Assembly: GCA_037074615.1 (NCBI GenBank)
Contig: CM073536.1
Coordinates: 5,089,001-5,153,000 of the forward strand
Direction of reading: 5' to 3'
DNA: 64,000 nt
Source of the DNA: Leucaena leucocephala
Lineage: Eukaryota; Streptophyta; Magnoliopsida; Fabales; Fabaceae
The notes below the pieces were generated by a model. The model saw nothing but the letters and a program-made list of their open reading frames with translations. It was not told where the DNA came from and did not search any database. Of the stretch, positions 24,401 through 35,400 are shown in pieces (position 1 is the first letter of the stretch; every line of letters starts with the position of its first letter). Made by a program: the position numbers and the translations under genes.

Positions 24401-26545
24401 GTTACATACCTGGCGAAGCTGGCTCTGGGGTGTGATCCTCATTTGGAATCCTTTTATGAACTTTAGGTGGCAAACTTCCATGTGTACTTGGTTGGCTAAC
24501 TGGTGAAATTTGAGGCAAACTGGCAGGAGGCGCAGGAGAGGCTGTTCAAAATGCAATTATAGATAAGATCAAGGTCGATGCAAATAAAAATCTGGCTATG
24601 ACGAACAAGAAAATTCAAGATCTCTGATAATGTTCTAGTGACAACATAACAAGGTCTTGGTCACATACTTGCATTCCTACTATGGATATTAGGAGGCAAA
24701 CTTCCATGTCCAGTTGGTTGACTGATTGGTGAACTGTTTGGCAATTTGGTAGAAGGTACTGCTGGGGCTGTTAAAATACAATAGAAAATCATATGTTGGA
24801 TCAATAATAATAAAAAAGAAGTTTAAACCATCTTGGAAGAATTCACATAACTTGAGAAGATTTTCATCACATACTCGGTAAAGCTGGCTCCGGGGCATGA
24901 CCTTTCTTTGCATCCCTTTTGTGAATAATAGGCGGAAAACTTCCATTTTCAGTCGGTGGGCTGGCCGGTGAAATTTTGGGCAAATTGACATGAGGTGTTG
25001 CAACTGGGGCTGTTCAAATATACAATTGAAGAGCACATATAGGGTCAATACCAACTAGATTAAGAAATGACAAAAAGGAAATCATAAGACATGACAAATG
25101 TACCATCACATGCCTGGTGAAACTGGCTCCACGTTGTGACTCTCATTTGCATTTCTTTTAGGTGGTAAATCCGGTTCAACTGGCAACCTAACTGGCGAAT
25201 GTTTAGGCATATCAACAGAAGGCGTTGCAATGGGAGCTGTTCAATATGCAATACAAAAGCAGAATATCAGTCAAAATCAATCAGAAGCTGGACTCCCCAA
25301 CCCCATTCTGAAAATAAAATACCAGGCCATGTACAATGTACCTGGAATGTCAGGCGTGGAGACTGGAGGTGTCAAAGCAGGTTCTGTTCTTTGAGGAGGA
25401 CTCGGTTGTACTGAAGGTGGTACTTGCCGTTGTGAAGTTGAGGGTGGAGGAACAACCTTATGTGATGAACGCGGTAATACTGTTGCACTTGGTGGTGCAG
25501 ATGGCTGAGATGAGGGTGGAAGAACAACCTTGTATGATGGAGGCGGTGATATTGTAGCGCCTGCACTTGGTGATGCAGATGGCTCAGTAGAAGGTGGGGG
25601 GACAGCCTTAGATGATGTTGGTGGTAACATTGTAGAACTTGAACTAGGTGATGCAGATGGCTCAGCTGAGGGTGGAGGAACAACCTTAAATGATGGTGAT
25701 ATCGTTGCAGCACTAGTACTTGGTGATGCAGATGGCTCGGCGGCCCCCATTGTCTTCATTGGCAATGGAGTTGTGGGAGGTGAAGATGCAACTGAATGGT
25801 GTAACAAAGGCCCTGAGTGGTGAAAAAACAGCCTCCGGATCAGATGATGCTATGATAAATCATTAGCATTCGATGAGAATGAAATTACCATTTGGTACAG
25901 CTGGTGTATTTGGGGCAATTGTTCCCCAAGAGTTTGTGGGAGAAGAATGCACTGGAATGGTTGCTGGGGATGGGGAAACAGCAAAATCTAGGAGAAGATT
26001 AATAGAAAAGCATAAAACAACAGAAGAAACTGATTAGTACCATGAACAACTGACGCCAAGTAAACAATAGATACTGAATAGAGGGATAATTATTAACTTC
26101 AGAAAACCATGGTTTGCAAATATCAGTCACATTTATGCAACTAGAGCCAATATCCTTTGGTTCTAATAAGAGCACAGCGCCCAGTAAGAATATCAGTCAC
26201 AAGAGCTGTTTTTTATTCACTATTCAAAATTAGAATCTGTAAGCAATGCAAACATATAATAGAGAAAAGAAAATGACAACCAATGCCCCGTTTGGTGATC
26301 TTAGCTAATTGCCAACGTCTGAGATATAACGATCCAGATGAACTTTAAGCTTCTCAGGGTCACGGTTACAACAACATTAACAGAAGAATATGGCGAGCCC
26401 AGATAAAGTATTTGTATTTTGTGCACAAGTTCAAATGAAGAATTCTGAAAATTAAATATTTACCTCTAGATCCTTGGACTCCCAAAGCAAAGCTAATGGC
26501 GCAGAGCTTCACCAGAAAAAGAATGGGCAACGGAAACAGCCCCAT
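15423..26545 (-). CDS. ALE2-like receptor kinase, 19 exons, 1259 aa
   Basis: A plasma-membrane receptor Ser/Thr kinase; ALE2 of Arabidopsis acts in epidermal differentiation (known for that gene, inferred here). Exons on the minus strand: 26464-26545, 25889-25987, 25342-25812, 25114-25236, 24875-25009, 24669-24767, 24410-24541, 24241-24330, 24046-24135, 18849-18977, 18677-18775, 18494-18559, 18275-18367, 18055-18159, 17597-17968, 17221-17511, 16547-16936, 16195-16438, 15423-16092. They sum to 3780 nt and stay open throughout. Signal peptide 1-25 (MGLFPLPILFLVKLCAISFA). Proline-rich ectodomain to about 605. Cys module (DCLSTVCTEPY, APCRCVWPMQV) about 605-728. Membrane span about 776-801. Kinase with GEGGFGRVY about 873, AVKVLK, HRDFKSSN about 993 (RD type), DFG and VAPEYAMTG about 1040. 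Exons 4 and 14 end in GC donors. The intron after exon 9 holds a copia element in the same orientation. Confidence 0.9.
17221..17511 (-). other. Transmembrane/juxtamembrane exon of the ALE2-like kinase
   Basis: Exon 16 encodes a Pro-rich lead-in (LPPSPPLPPSITMIDGGPY), then the hydrophobic segment MIAIISLSAFVAVLL followed by CSAAAWVLLF and the stop-transfer residues KRR. This fixes topology: exons 1-15 are extracellular and exons 17-19 cytoplasmic. Confidence 0.9.
19095..19304 (-). repeat. 3' LTR of the intronic copia element
   Basis: 210 bp, TG...CA ends on the element strand (TGTAGATATGC ... TTGTTCA). It differs from the 5' LTR by one G/C substitution near 19116 and two extra C near 19270. 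Confidence 0.97.
19305..19316 (-). promoter_or_regulatory. Polypurine tract of the copia element
   Basis: On the element strand, CTTGAGGGGGAG abuts the 3' LTR, as expected for plus-strand priming. Confidence 0.88.
19312..23691 (-). CDS. Copia gag-pol polyprotein with one internal TAG
   Basis: One continuous reading frame apart from a TAG at 23164-23166 inside gag. Gag carries the copia gag region (ENFMEWAQSMKLAI) and the zinc knuckle CEHCRKLGHTRDTC. Pol follows: protease (WIVDSGASDHMT), GAG-pre-integrase (VWHQRLGHPN), integrase (HSDLWGPS, HTDNGTEYF), reverse transcriptase (AVYVDDIVLTGND) and RNase H (SSSAEAEFRAIALG), ending at TGA or TAG near 19312. The first ATG (23691-23689) starts on the last base of the LTR; the next in-frame ATG (MASYDHQEG, 23649) is an equally likely start. 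Everything downstream of the TAG looks intact. Confidence 0.93.
23679..23690 (-). promoter_or_regulatory. Primer-binding site, tRNA-iMet type
   Basis: TGGTATCAGAGG directly follows the 5' LTR on the element strand. It matches the complement of the 3' end of plant initiator tRNA-Met (TGGTATCAGAGC) except for the last base. Confidence 0.9.
23691..23898 (-). repeat. 5' LTR of the intronic copia element
   Basis: 208 bp with the same ends as the copy at 19095. It contains a TATATATG-type core that may serve as the element's promoter. Confidence 0.97.
24410..25236 (-). repeat. Duplicated proline-rich exons 4-7
   Basis: Four consecutive phase 1-1 exons encode related peptides. Exon 5 has SPPTENGSFPPIIHKR, exon 6 SQPTGHGSLPPNIHSR and exon 7 SQPSTHGSLPPKVHKR; exon 4 is more diverged (EPDLPPKRNANESHNVEP). 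Exons 4, 5 and 7 close with EPVSP, EPALP and EPASP. The flanking intron ends are also alike (acceptor AACAG, donor GTATGT or GCATGT). This indicates serial tandem exon duplication. Confidence 0.85.
25342..25812 (-). repeat. Degenerate ~24-residue repeats in exon 3
   Basis: The longest ectodomain exon contains four to five degenerate units of roughly 24 residues built on KVVPPPSAEPSASPSSSS, KAVPPPSTEPSASPSAGA and YKVVLPPSSQPSAPPS. This is extensin/arabinogalactan-like composition, suitable for proline hydroxylation and O-glycosylation. Confidence 0.85.
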
Positions 26546-26820
26546 CCCAGTCTTTCTTTCAATACAACCCCCTCAGTTGTAATAATAATAAATAAGAGAA
26601 TAAATTACAGATTTTAAAAGTTGATAACTTGAAGCAAGAGTAAACGGAGGAGGTTGATTTGTAGAAGACCCACATATAGTGATGGCAAAGCAATGAGAAT
26701 GTAGCTAATGGAATAACCCAGAACAACAGTGTCTGGCGAAAGAGACGGGAGGAGGAAGCAAAGCAGCCGTTTGCTGAAAACATGAGCTCTGATATGGAAA
26801 GAACTTAAAGATCTCCATGT

Positions 26821-26850
26821 GAAGAAGAAGAAGAAGAAGAAGAAGAAGAA
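26821..26850. repeat. (GAA)10 microsatellite upstream of the ALE2-like gene
   Basis: Ten perfect units, 276-305 bp upstream of the start codon of the minus-strand kinase gene, so (TTC)10 in its sense. A (GA)n run follows at about 26990-27003. Both probably lie in the 5' UTR or promoter. Confidence 0.9.
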
Positions 26851-27059
26851 CTCTCTGCAATAATCGTTGCTTATAATTCCAGGATAAAACTGTATGGTCC
26901 ACAAAAACTCGGACAAAAACTTGAAAAGAACAGGCGAAAGTGGAGAAAATGGCCACTTCTCAGATCTCAGGGGGAGAGAGAAACAGGAGAGAGAGAGAGA
27001 GAGGCAGTTGAGGTGGGACAGAGAAGCTAACTGGTTAGAGTAAAGTAATAGTATTAGAG

Positions 27060-29425
27060 TATAATTAATGTTTGAGTGGGAAGGTCTGGTTCAAGCGGGG
27101 TGTGTTAATGGAGGATTATTACCAAACTTGTTGGTTCGGTTGTGTTCAATGGAGGGTGCTTAGTTGCTTTTCTTCTTTAACGTTCTCTCTCATCTGGAAG
27201 CTCCTCTCGACCATCCGTAGATAGGGAATTTATTGACACGTGTCAATATCTCTTTTTGACATATTTTTATAAAAAAAATATGCATTAATTTTATTTTTAT
27301 TTTTATTTTATTAAGTAAAATTTTAAAACATATTTTTATTTTATTAAATAAATTTTTAAAATATATTTTAATTTTTATTTTTATTTTTAAGAAGAAGAGA
27401 GAATAATGAAGGGGGGAATGCCAGCTGCCCCATGTTCCAAGAGGCAAAAGGGGGGATTAAGCAAACTGACAATAAAGAGGTGTAAAATGTGGCGCCCGTG
27501 ACCACTCAATTACAATTATAAGAGACAAAAATAAGAGCTGGGAGATATTTATTATATTAGATATCAGATTTAGTCGCCAAGCTAAAAATCAAGCTCACAG
27601 GTTTATGATCATCGCGAATCAAAGCTGGGGGGGGGGGTAAATTGAGGCCTTGAATTTAAGAATGACAAGACAAAATAACACAGATAATGCATGAGTATAA
27701 ATAGAAAGATCATTTTTAATATATATTTTTTTAGAAAAAATTACTTAGAAATCATATTAAAAATTTAATTTCTAAAATATCTTAGTAATAAATAAGCAGT
27801 ATAAATATCTTATCATTCATTAGTGTATAATTTATCTTTACAAATTACTTATTTGTCATTTGACGTTAAAATAATTAAATTTTTTTATAAGATCTTTAAA
27901 TAATTTTTTTTATCTTTTATTATTATCAAATAAATAATAGGGATGGGGTACTTTAGTTTTGATATTTTTAAAAAAAAAATACGGGAAGCTCTAGTTTCAA
28001 CATTTAACCTTACGCTTTTATTATAAGTTATGTTTAATTATAAGGAAATTAGCTCACAGTAGAAGGTTGAGAGGAAGATTCCGGGGCGGGGGCCAGCACC
28101 TTCTCCTTCGGGGGAGAAACACAAAAGTCAGCCAACTTTAACTAACACTAGGAATATTAATTTATTTCGGCCAAACTAAAACTTCAACTTTAAGCAAAAA
28201 CTGCTAATAATAACTTTATAAAATTAGGAACAATCCCATTATCTTGAAAACAAAGGCATCATCCAACACTCAAACTACACAGCCACCGGATTTCAATTAA
28301 AATAGACAAAGCCCCCAACTAAAAAATTTGTGTGTAAAAGTATGAATAAGAGGTAAAACTTACTGACAAAAGGTTAGATCTAATTAAAAAGATTAATTAA
28401 TTATAATATAGTAGGTTAAAATTTAAATTTTTATTAAGAGAAATGTTCTTATCTAATACTTGACCGTATCTTAAATAGGATTATTTTCAATAAAAAAAAT
28501 ATATTAATATATATATAAGGTGAGAATTAAAAAAGACTTGGGCATTACTCTCTTGTACAATTCTTTTTCTTATTTACAGGATTTGAATCATAAATATTAT
28601 TTATTATTTTAAAAAAGAAAACACGTGCTTAAGATTAAGAAAGGTAAAACTTCACATTATTCATATATCTCATCATTGTATTTAAGATTAAGACAGTGTT
28701 GTGTAAGTTAATTAATTAAAAGTTACATTGAAACAATTTAGATAAATTTTGTTTTCTGGTAAATAAAAATTTAGGTAAATTCAACACCAGTCTCTCACCA
28801 AAACTATAGTATAAGCCTATGACTAAGAGAGTACTTATAAGAGATTTACGAGATCGTCTACTGAATTAATCATAATAATAATAATAAGAATCAAACGCAC
28901 ATTCTTATGAAATATAAATCAATTTTTTATTATTTATATTAAATTTTATTAACAATAATTTTTAAATGATAGCCCACTAATCCAAGTCCGTGAGATAAAA
29001 TAGATGTATTCAGCATGCACAAGGAAGTGGAGATGTGACCGATGGGAGAAGAGAGTTGCCCACTAATCCGAGTCCGTGAGATGTGTGTTTGTTGGAATAT
29101 AGTGCAAAAGTGCGTGGTGCCAGTGCCACGACACTATTAGCTTTGTTTGTATCCACATCCACGTTTGCTCCACCACCTCCACCTATTTCTTTCTTTCTTT
29201 ATTTATTTCTTAAAATCACAAAAAAAAATGCTTAATTCCTTATTTACACTCTTTTGCAATTTCTTTTAACTTACTAGGACTTATTTTTAAATGATAAAAA
29301 AATTATCAACTTAGTGACATCAAAACTTATCTAAGAATTATGAATTTAATCTCATTTATAATTTCATATTGTCACATTATCTATCTCTATAATTAAAAAA
29401 AATATAAAAGGAATTATACTTTTAA
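27060..29425. other. Intergenic, no gene seen
   Basis: AT-rich, with a G run near 27627. A duplicated stretch, GCCCACTAATCC then AGTCCGTGAGAT (one base differs), occurs at 28972 and 29058, 86 bp apart. No coding frame supported. Confidence 0.5.
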
Positions 29426-29613
29426 TTTTTTTTTTTGCCCACCTGGTTCACTGGAGCTTTGCCCTGACTACATCCGGATCTGACCCGCGTCGTGCACCTG
29501 ACTATAGTGGGTGAATCTCCCAACGGGGATTTTTTACGTACGCCAAGGCTCAAATTCGAAACTTTGCTTAAGCGATACCGAACCGCTTATCACTCGGACC
29601 AACTCCCGTTGGT
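29426..29613 (-). mobile_element. tRNA-derived SINE, copy 3, with TSD
   Basis: Same family as 14054: poly(T)-GCCCACCTGGTTCAC at the left, tRNA-like head at the right (complement of CCAACGGGAGTTGG). Flanked by TTATACTTTTAA (29414-29425) and TTATACTTTCAA (29614-29625), one mismatch. Confidence 0.88.
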
Positions 29614-29814
29614 TTATACTTTCAAATTTGAACCCTAATATAACATGTTGCCTGATGAACGAATGGAGTGTCTATGCTTTGGCAGCAGGAATCTGAGGTA
29701 GGGTCAGGCAGCATCCTTCCTATGTATTCACAAGCATCTAACACATGTTCTCACTCTCCTCCTTTATTCCAAATCCAATCCAACAAGGCCACAACCCTCC
29801 TCACGTGATGCATT

Positions 29815-30291
29815 TGTATATTTATTATAATTATATAACTTATTTAGATATTAATTAGGATAATTAATAAATATTTCTGAGTGTGGCCCGTAGTCATTAG
29901 GCCCGGTCCAAGGTGGGTTAGGGACTCAGTTTATTTAAGGTTGTTTTCCTGATGGTGGAAACACAACACAACAACAATTTTAGAATTCAGTACTGCTTTC
30001 TCTGAGTCCAGAGCGAGACCTACTTCTCAGCTCCCTCTCGAAGGTTCCCCACTGGTGACGGCAGTTTCCACAGTTGCCATCACTGTGCCTAATCACCAGC
30101 TGGAAGAGCCTGTTGATTATCTGACATTCTTTATTGATTTACAGGTGTCCTTGATTCATTCCAGATCTTCTTAGAGATTAGATCAATAAAGCAATGGCAG
30201 GAGGTAATTTAAAGTTTCCGCTGTATCTTATATTTGTATATATGATAATCTGGATTGATTATTTCATATTAGAGATGTTTATTTTCTAACA
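29815..30291 (+). repeat. 5' LTR of the second copia element
   Basis: 477 bp, starting TGTATATTTATTATAA and ending TTTATTTTCTAACA. Confidence 0.97.
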
Positions 30292-30293
30292 TG

Positions 30294-30305
30294 TGGTATC
30301 ATAGG
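30294..30305 (+). promoter_or_regulatory. Primer-binding site, tRNA-iMet type, diverged
   Basis: TGGTATCATAGG begins just after the 5' LTR. It agrees with the usual TGGTATCAGAGC for the first eight bases, then diverges. Confidence 0.7.
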
Positions 30306-32499
30306 ATGGTTTAATATCACCTTGCTTTATTTATTGATCTTTATTCTTTATGAGTAACTCTCTAGGAAAGAATAAGGGATATATGGAACTCTAAAAATTA
30401 TCATTTCTATTTCCTTTTTATCCCTTTGACCATTTTCTTTTTCCTGTGACGGCGAGAGAGAGCTGCCGGAGAGAGAGCTTTCTGTCGAGAGAAGTCACCG
30501 ATAAGAGGCTACTGTGACGTGCAAATCGCCGTGAAGTGTCGACGGCGTTGTCTGCTGGAGGAGACACGTCGCGGCGACTGCAGGTATCTGGGATCACCGT
30601 CGCAGCCGCCGTGACAGGTCCCGGGAAAAGGAGGTTGAGGTCGCCGTTAAAAGCCCATGTGAGTCAACGTGCAACGCCGCCGCTGAATCCAGAGGCAAAG
30701 GAGTTCAACTCGCCGGCAGTCGCCCAAGTAAGATTGCTGACGACTGCTGAAGATGAGGTCACCGTCGGCAAGGTCCTCTATCGCGTCGCGCCAGCTACAG
30801 CTTTCTCGGGTCGCGGCTGTAGGTTTCGCAGAAACGGGTCTATGAGTCGGGTTAGGTTAACCCGACTCAGCAAGGTCAAAACGGTGCTCTATAGCTGAAA
30901 CGCACAGTTTTGACAACTAATGAAAAAAAAAAAGGTTCTTTGGGCCGTCACTGTTTGGGCCATCTAAAACTTTTTTTTAAAAAAAAAAAACTTTGCAGAA
31001 TGGGCCGTAATGCTTTTGGACCAACTAATTCTTTAAAAAAAAAAAGGCTTCCCGGGCTTTCTGCGTTTTTTTTTTGGGCCTCTGCTATTTTGGGCCATCA
31101 GTTTTTGGTCCTGAAAAAAAAATCGAAACGGTGTGTTTCAGTCTACGCTGAAACACACCATTTCACTTATTATCTGCATGCTGATATTTGTTTTTTGCTT
31201 TTTTTTTTTTTGAAAATATTTGAGTTCTGGGCTGAAGATAATGGGCCATCTAATTTTTTTTTGTTTTGTTAACAGATTGGGCCGTCATGACTTTGGGCCA
31301 CAGGAATTCTTTGTTTTTTTTTTCTGCTGGGCCGCCACTTGCGTTGTTGGGCTAAATTTTTCTGAAAAATTATTTTGGGCCCTGTTTTAGATTCTTGTGT
31401 ATGGACCATTTAGTTTTATTTTTCAGAAAATTAATTTTGGGCATTTAATTTAATTTTTCACAATACTTTAATTACTATTACATGCACTGTAAATGTTTAA
31501 ATTAATTTTTCTACTATTTTAATCTTTGGAAAAGGTGTTTACAAATTTTAATTTTTCTGTGTTATTTAATTGCCTATTTTATAAATTAATTTCTCCTTTG
31601 GCAATTAAATTAACTGTTTAATTTGTAAAAATTTTTTGAGTTGAAATTAATTTATTAAACATTTTTTGGGTGCATGGAATAGTGGGAGAATTTAAATTAA
31701 GTTATTTAGTCACATTTGTTGATTAAATTAGTCACATTTGTTGATTAAATTAATTTGTTAAATACTCCATTAAGTTGTGCGTATTTAGAGTTATATGCAC
31801 ATTAGTGATATTTGTGATTAGCGTGCAATTTCTTGAGGAGTAGCCACAGCATCCTTGTTTATTGATTTGTTGCATGCATTAATTAATCACATATGGATTT
31901 AAAATATCACTTATAATTAAATGTATAGTTTTGATTTATCTTTGCCCACAGGTAGATATTTCTTAATTGTACATTTAATTAGGGGAGAATTAATTGCTCC
32001 ATTACGTTATGCACATTTGGATTTTCAGTGCACATAAATGATATCTGTGATTAGCATGTAATTCTTGGAGGAGTAGCCACAGCATCCTTGTTTATTGAAT
32101 TTGTTTGCATGCATTCATTAATCACATATGGATTTGAGATATCAATTGTAATTAAATGTGTAGCTATGATTTATCTTTGCCCACAGGTAGATATCTCATA
32201 ATTGTACATTTAATTAGGGTGGGATAGAATGGCCTTGTTATTTTCTAAGTAGCCCACAGGTATTAGATAATTACAAATACGTTTTAGTCCCATCACTTGA
32301 GATAAATACATGCTATGCTAATGTCTTTGCCCACAGGTAGACATTGGTGATACGTATTTATATTGCTTGCGTGCTACATTTGAGTTAAGCATACATACAT
32401 GGCACAGTGACTTGTGATTGCTTCAAATTTTTACTTGTGAGCTTATTTGTATATTTGTCTGTTCTATTTTTTGCAGATCCAATTGCTACCTCTAGGATT
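30306..32499 (+). other. Long structured leader of the second copia element
   Basis: No gene is supported; the 120-codon GC-rich frame near 30536-30898 has low-complexity Arg/Ala composition. The region holds about a dozen TGGGCC/TGGGCT motifs between poly(A)/poly(T) runs (30941-31381), a 17-bp hairpin (31125-31164), a tandem 22-bp repeat (about 31710-31755) and two copies of a unit with a period of about 233 bp (31770-32220). It ends with an acceptor-like TTTTTTGCAG just before the gag ATG at 32500. Confidence 0.75.
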
Positions 32500-35400
32500 A
32501 TGGCTGATGTAAGCAACAAAACAATCTTAGATGGCAGCATCAACTATGCTGACTGGAGAGATGATGTTTTGCTGCAACTTGGTTTCTTGGACTTGGATTA
32601 TGCCTTGAGGTGTGAACAACCTCCTAGACCTGTTGATGCCTCCAATGATAGAGAGGCAAAGGAAAGGTATAATTTGTGGGAGCGGAGTAACCGCTCGTCT
32701 CTTCTGTTTATGCAACAAAGGATCACCAGAAGCATTAGGGAAGCAGTCCCTAAGTGCGATACAGCCAAAGGGTACCTGGAAGCCTTAGATAAGCAATTCA
32801 AGCTGACAGACAAGCAGATGGGTGGTGCCATCGTGTCTGAATTATGTGCTAAGAGGCTTACAGGTATTGGCAGTGTGAGGCAACATGTAATGGAGATGAG
32901 AGGTATGCTTTCATCGTGTGTTACTTTTGAATCTAACTTTTCTAGCGTTAATGATGACACTTAGTGGATTGACACTGGTTCGATGATCCACATTTCGACT
33001 ACCACGCAGGGCTTTCTGTCAAGCAGGCCTCCACATCCCAATAAGGAAAATGTCCTTTCAGGCAGTGGGAAGGGAGACCCTGTGAAAGCCGTTGGAACTT
33101 TTCGCATAACCTTTTCAAATAATCATGTTTTAGAACTTTATGATGTGTTTTATGCTCCCTCTTATAAAAGGAATTTGATTTCTATGTCAAAACTCATTCC
33201 ATTTGATTATCATTTAGTTCTTTCTAAGAAACTCATGACTTTGAAAAGGGATTCTATTTTTATTGCAAATTTAGTTATGATTGATGGCTTATTTAAAATT
33301 ATTTCTGACTCGCCTCAATCTTTTACTGTTTCGCGTGGTACTAAGAGAAGAATCATCGATGAGAATTCTTATAGCCTGTGGCATAGGAGATTAGGACATA
33401 TCTCCGTTGATAGAATCAAAAGGTTAAACAAAGAAGGAATTCTTCTATCTTTGAACCATTCGGAGTTTGATTCTTGTGTGGACTGCATTAGGGGTAAGCG
33501 GACCAATAAGTCACATAAAGGGGCTAAGAGAAGTTCTGAATTGTTAGAAATTATACACACGGATATTTGTTGCCCTGATTTGTCTGCACATGGTCAAAAG
33601 TACTTTATCACATTTATTGATGATTACTCACGATACATGTATGTCTATATGCTTTATAATAAAAGTGAGGCACTAGATGCTTTCAAAGAATATAAAGCAG
33701 AAGTAGAAAAACAGATTGGGAAACCAATCAAGATCGTGAGATCAGACCGTGGTGGTGAGTACTATGACAGATACACTAGTGAAGGACAAGCGCCAGGTCC
33801 ATTTGCTGATTTTCTTCGAGAGCAAGGTATAGTAGCCCAATATACTATGCCTGGATCACCGGACATGAATGGTGTAGCTGAGAGAAGAAATAGGACCTTG
33901 CTGGATATGGTTAGGAGCATGATGAGTAGCTCCAAACTACCATATTCTTTGTGGAAGGAAGCACTCAAGACAGCCACATACATATTAAACAGGGTTCCAA
34001 CAAAGGCAGTGTCTAAGACACCCTTTGAAATCTGGAAAGGATGGAAACCCAGTTTAAACCATTTCAAGGTATGGGGTTGTCCTGCTGAAGTAAGAGTGTA
34101 CAATCCACAAGAGAAGAAGTTGGACCCCAAGACTATTAGAGCTTACTTTGTAGGCTATGCGGAGAAGTCCAAGGGTTATAAGTTTTATTGTCCTCCACCT
34201 TCTAAAAGGTTTGTTGAGTCTAGGAATGCCAAGTTTCTTGATAATGATGTGATTAGTGGGAGTGATTGTCTACTAGATGATCACGTAGAGCGAACCACAT
34301 ATGTCATTCATGAGGGGACATCGATAGTTAATGATCATCCTACAGTTGGGATTGACATTCCTACTGTTAGGATTGACATTGAACGTGATGTAGACCCTGT
34401 AGCTCAAGTTGACGATGCTGAACAAGATGGATACATACCGGATGGTCAACCTATCACACAAGTGGAACCACCACAAGATGTGATAGAGGATATCCTTGCT
34501 CAGCAACCTGGATCAACCCAAGAGGTTGAATTGAGGAGGTCAACTAGAGAAAGGAGATCGGCATTACCTGATGACTACGTAGTGTATTCTGCTGAAGTTG
34601 ACTGTGATGTCAGTGTTGAGAATGATCCTTTATCGTTTACTCAGGCTATGAAGAGTGCGAACTCTAAGTTGTGGCATGATGCTATGATTGATGAAATGAA
34701 TTCCATGGCAAACAACCATGTTTGGGAACTTGTAGAGTTGCCTAGTGGATCTAAAGCCATTGGCTGTAAATGGGTTTATAAAACCAAGAGAGACTCACAA
34801 GGTAACATCGATAGATACAAGGTTAGGTTGGTTGCTAAGGGATTCACTCAAGTGGAAGGAATCGATTACAGTGAAACCTTTTCACCTGTATCTAAGAAAG
34901 ATTCATTCCGTATCATCATGGCATTGGTTGCACATTTTGATTTGGAGTTGCACCAAATGGATGTGAAGACTGCCTTCCTCAATGGTGAACTGGAGGAAGA
35001 AGTCTATATGAAACAGCCTGAGGGATTTATTGCAGAAGAGAAAGAACATTTGGTATGCAAGTTGAAGAAATCAATATATGGTCTGAAACAGGCTTCGCGG
35101 CAGTGGTACTTGAAGTTCCATGAAGTAATCACATCATTTGGTTTTGTTGAGAACATCATGGATGACTGTATATACCACAAGGCTAGTGGGAGCAAGATCG
35201 TATTCTTGATTTTGTATGTGGATGACATTCTACTTGCTACCAATGATCTGGGTTTATTGCGTGAGGTGAAACAATTTTTGTTTAAGAGTTTTGACATGAA
35301 AGACATGGGTGAGGCATCTTATGTCATTGGCATAAAGATCCATAGAGATAAAACCCAATGTCTTGTAGGCTTATCTCAAGAAGCTTACATTGTCAAGATC

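Noticed and set aside
25277..25823. Long plus- and minus-strand overlapping frames
   Set aside because: Shadows of the repetitive proline-rich exon 3 in other frames.
26101..26165. Possible extra exon of the ALE2-like gene (SSCINVTDICKPWF on the minus strand)
   Set aside because: Cys-containing and exon-like, but I found no acceptor and donor with phase 1 on both sides, and the gene is open without it.
30536..30898. 120-codon Arg/Ala-rich frame as a gene
   Set aside because: It lies in the leader of the second copia element, has no ATG at its start and shows only GC-rich low complexity.
31125..31164. microRNA precursor
   Set aside because: The hairpin has only 17 pairs and a six-base loop, too short for a plant miRNA precursor.
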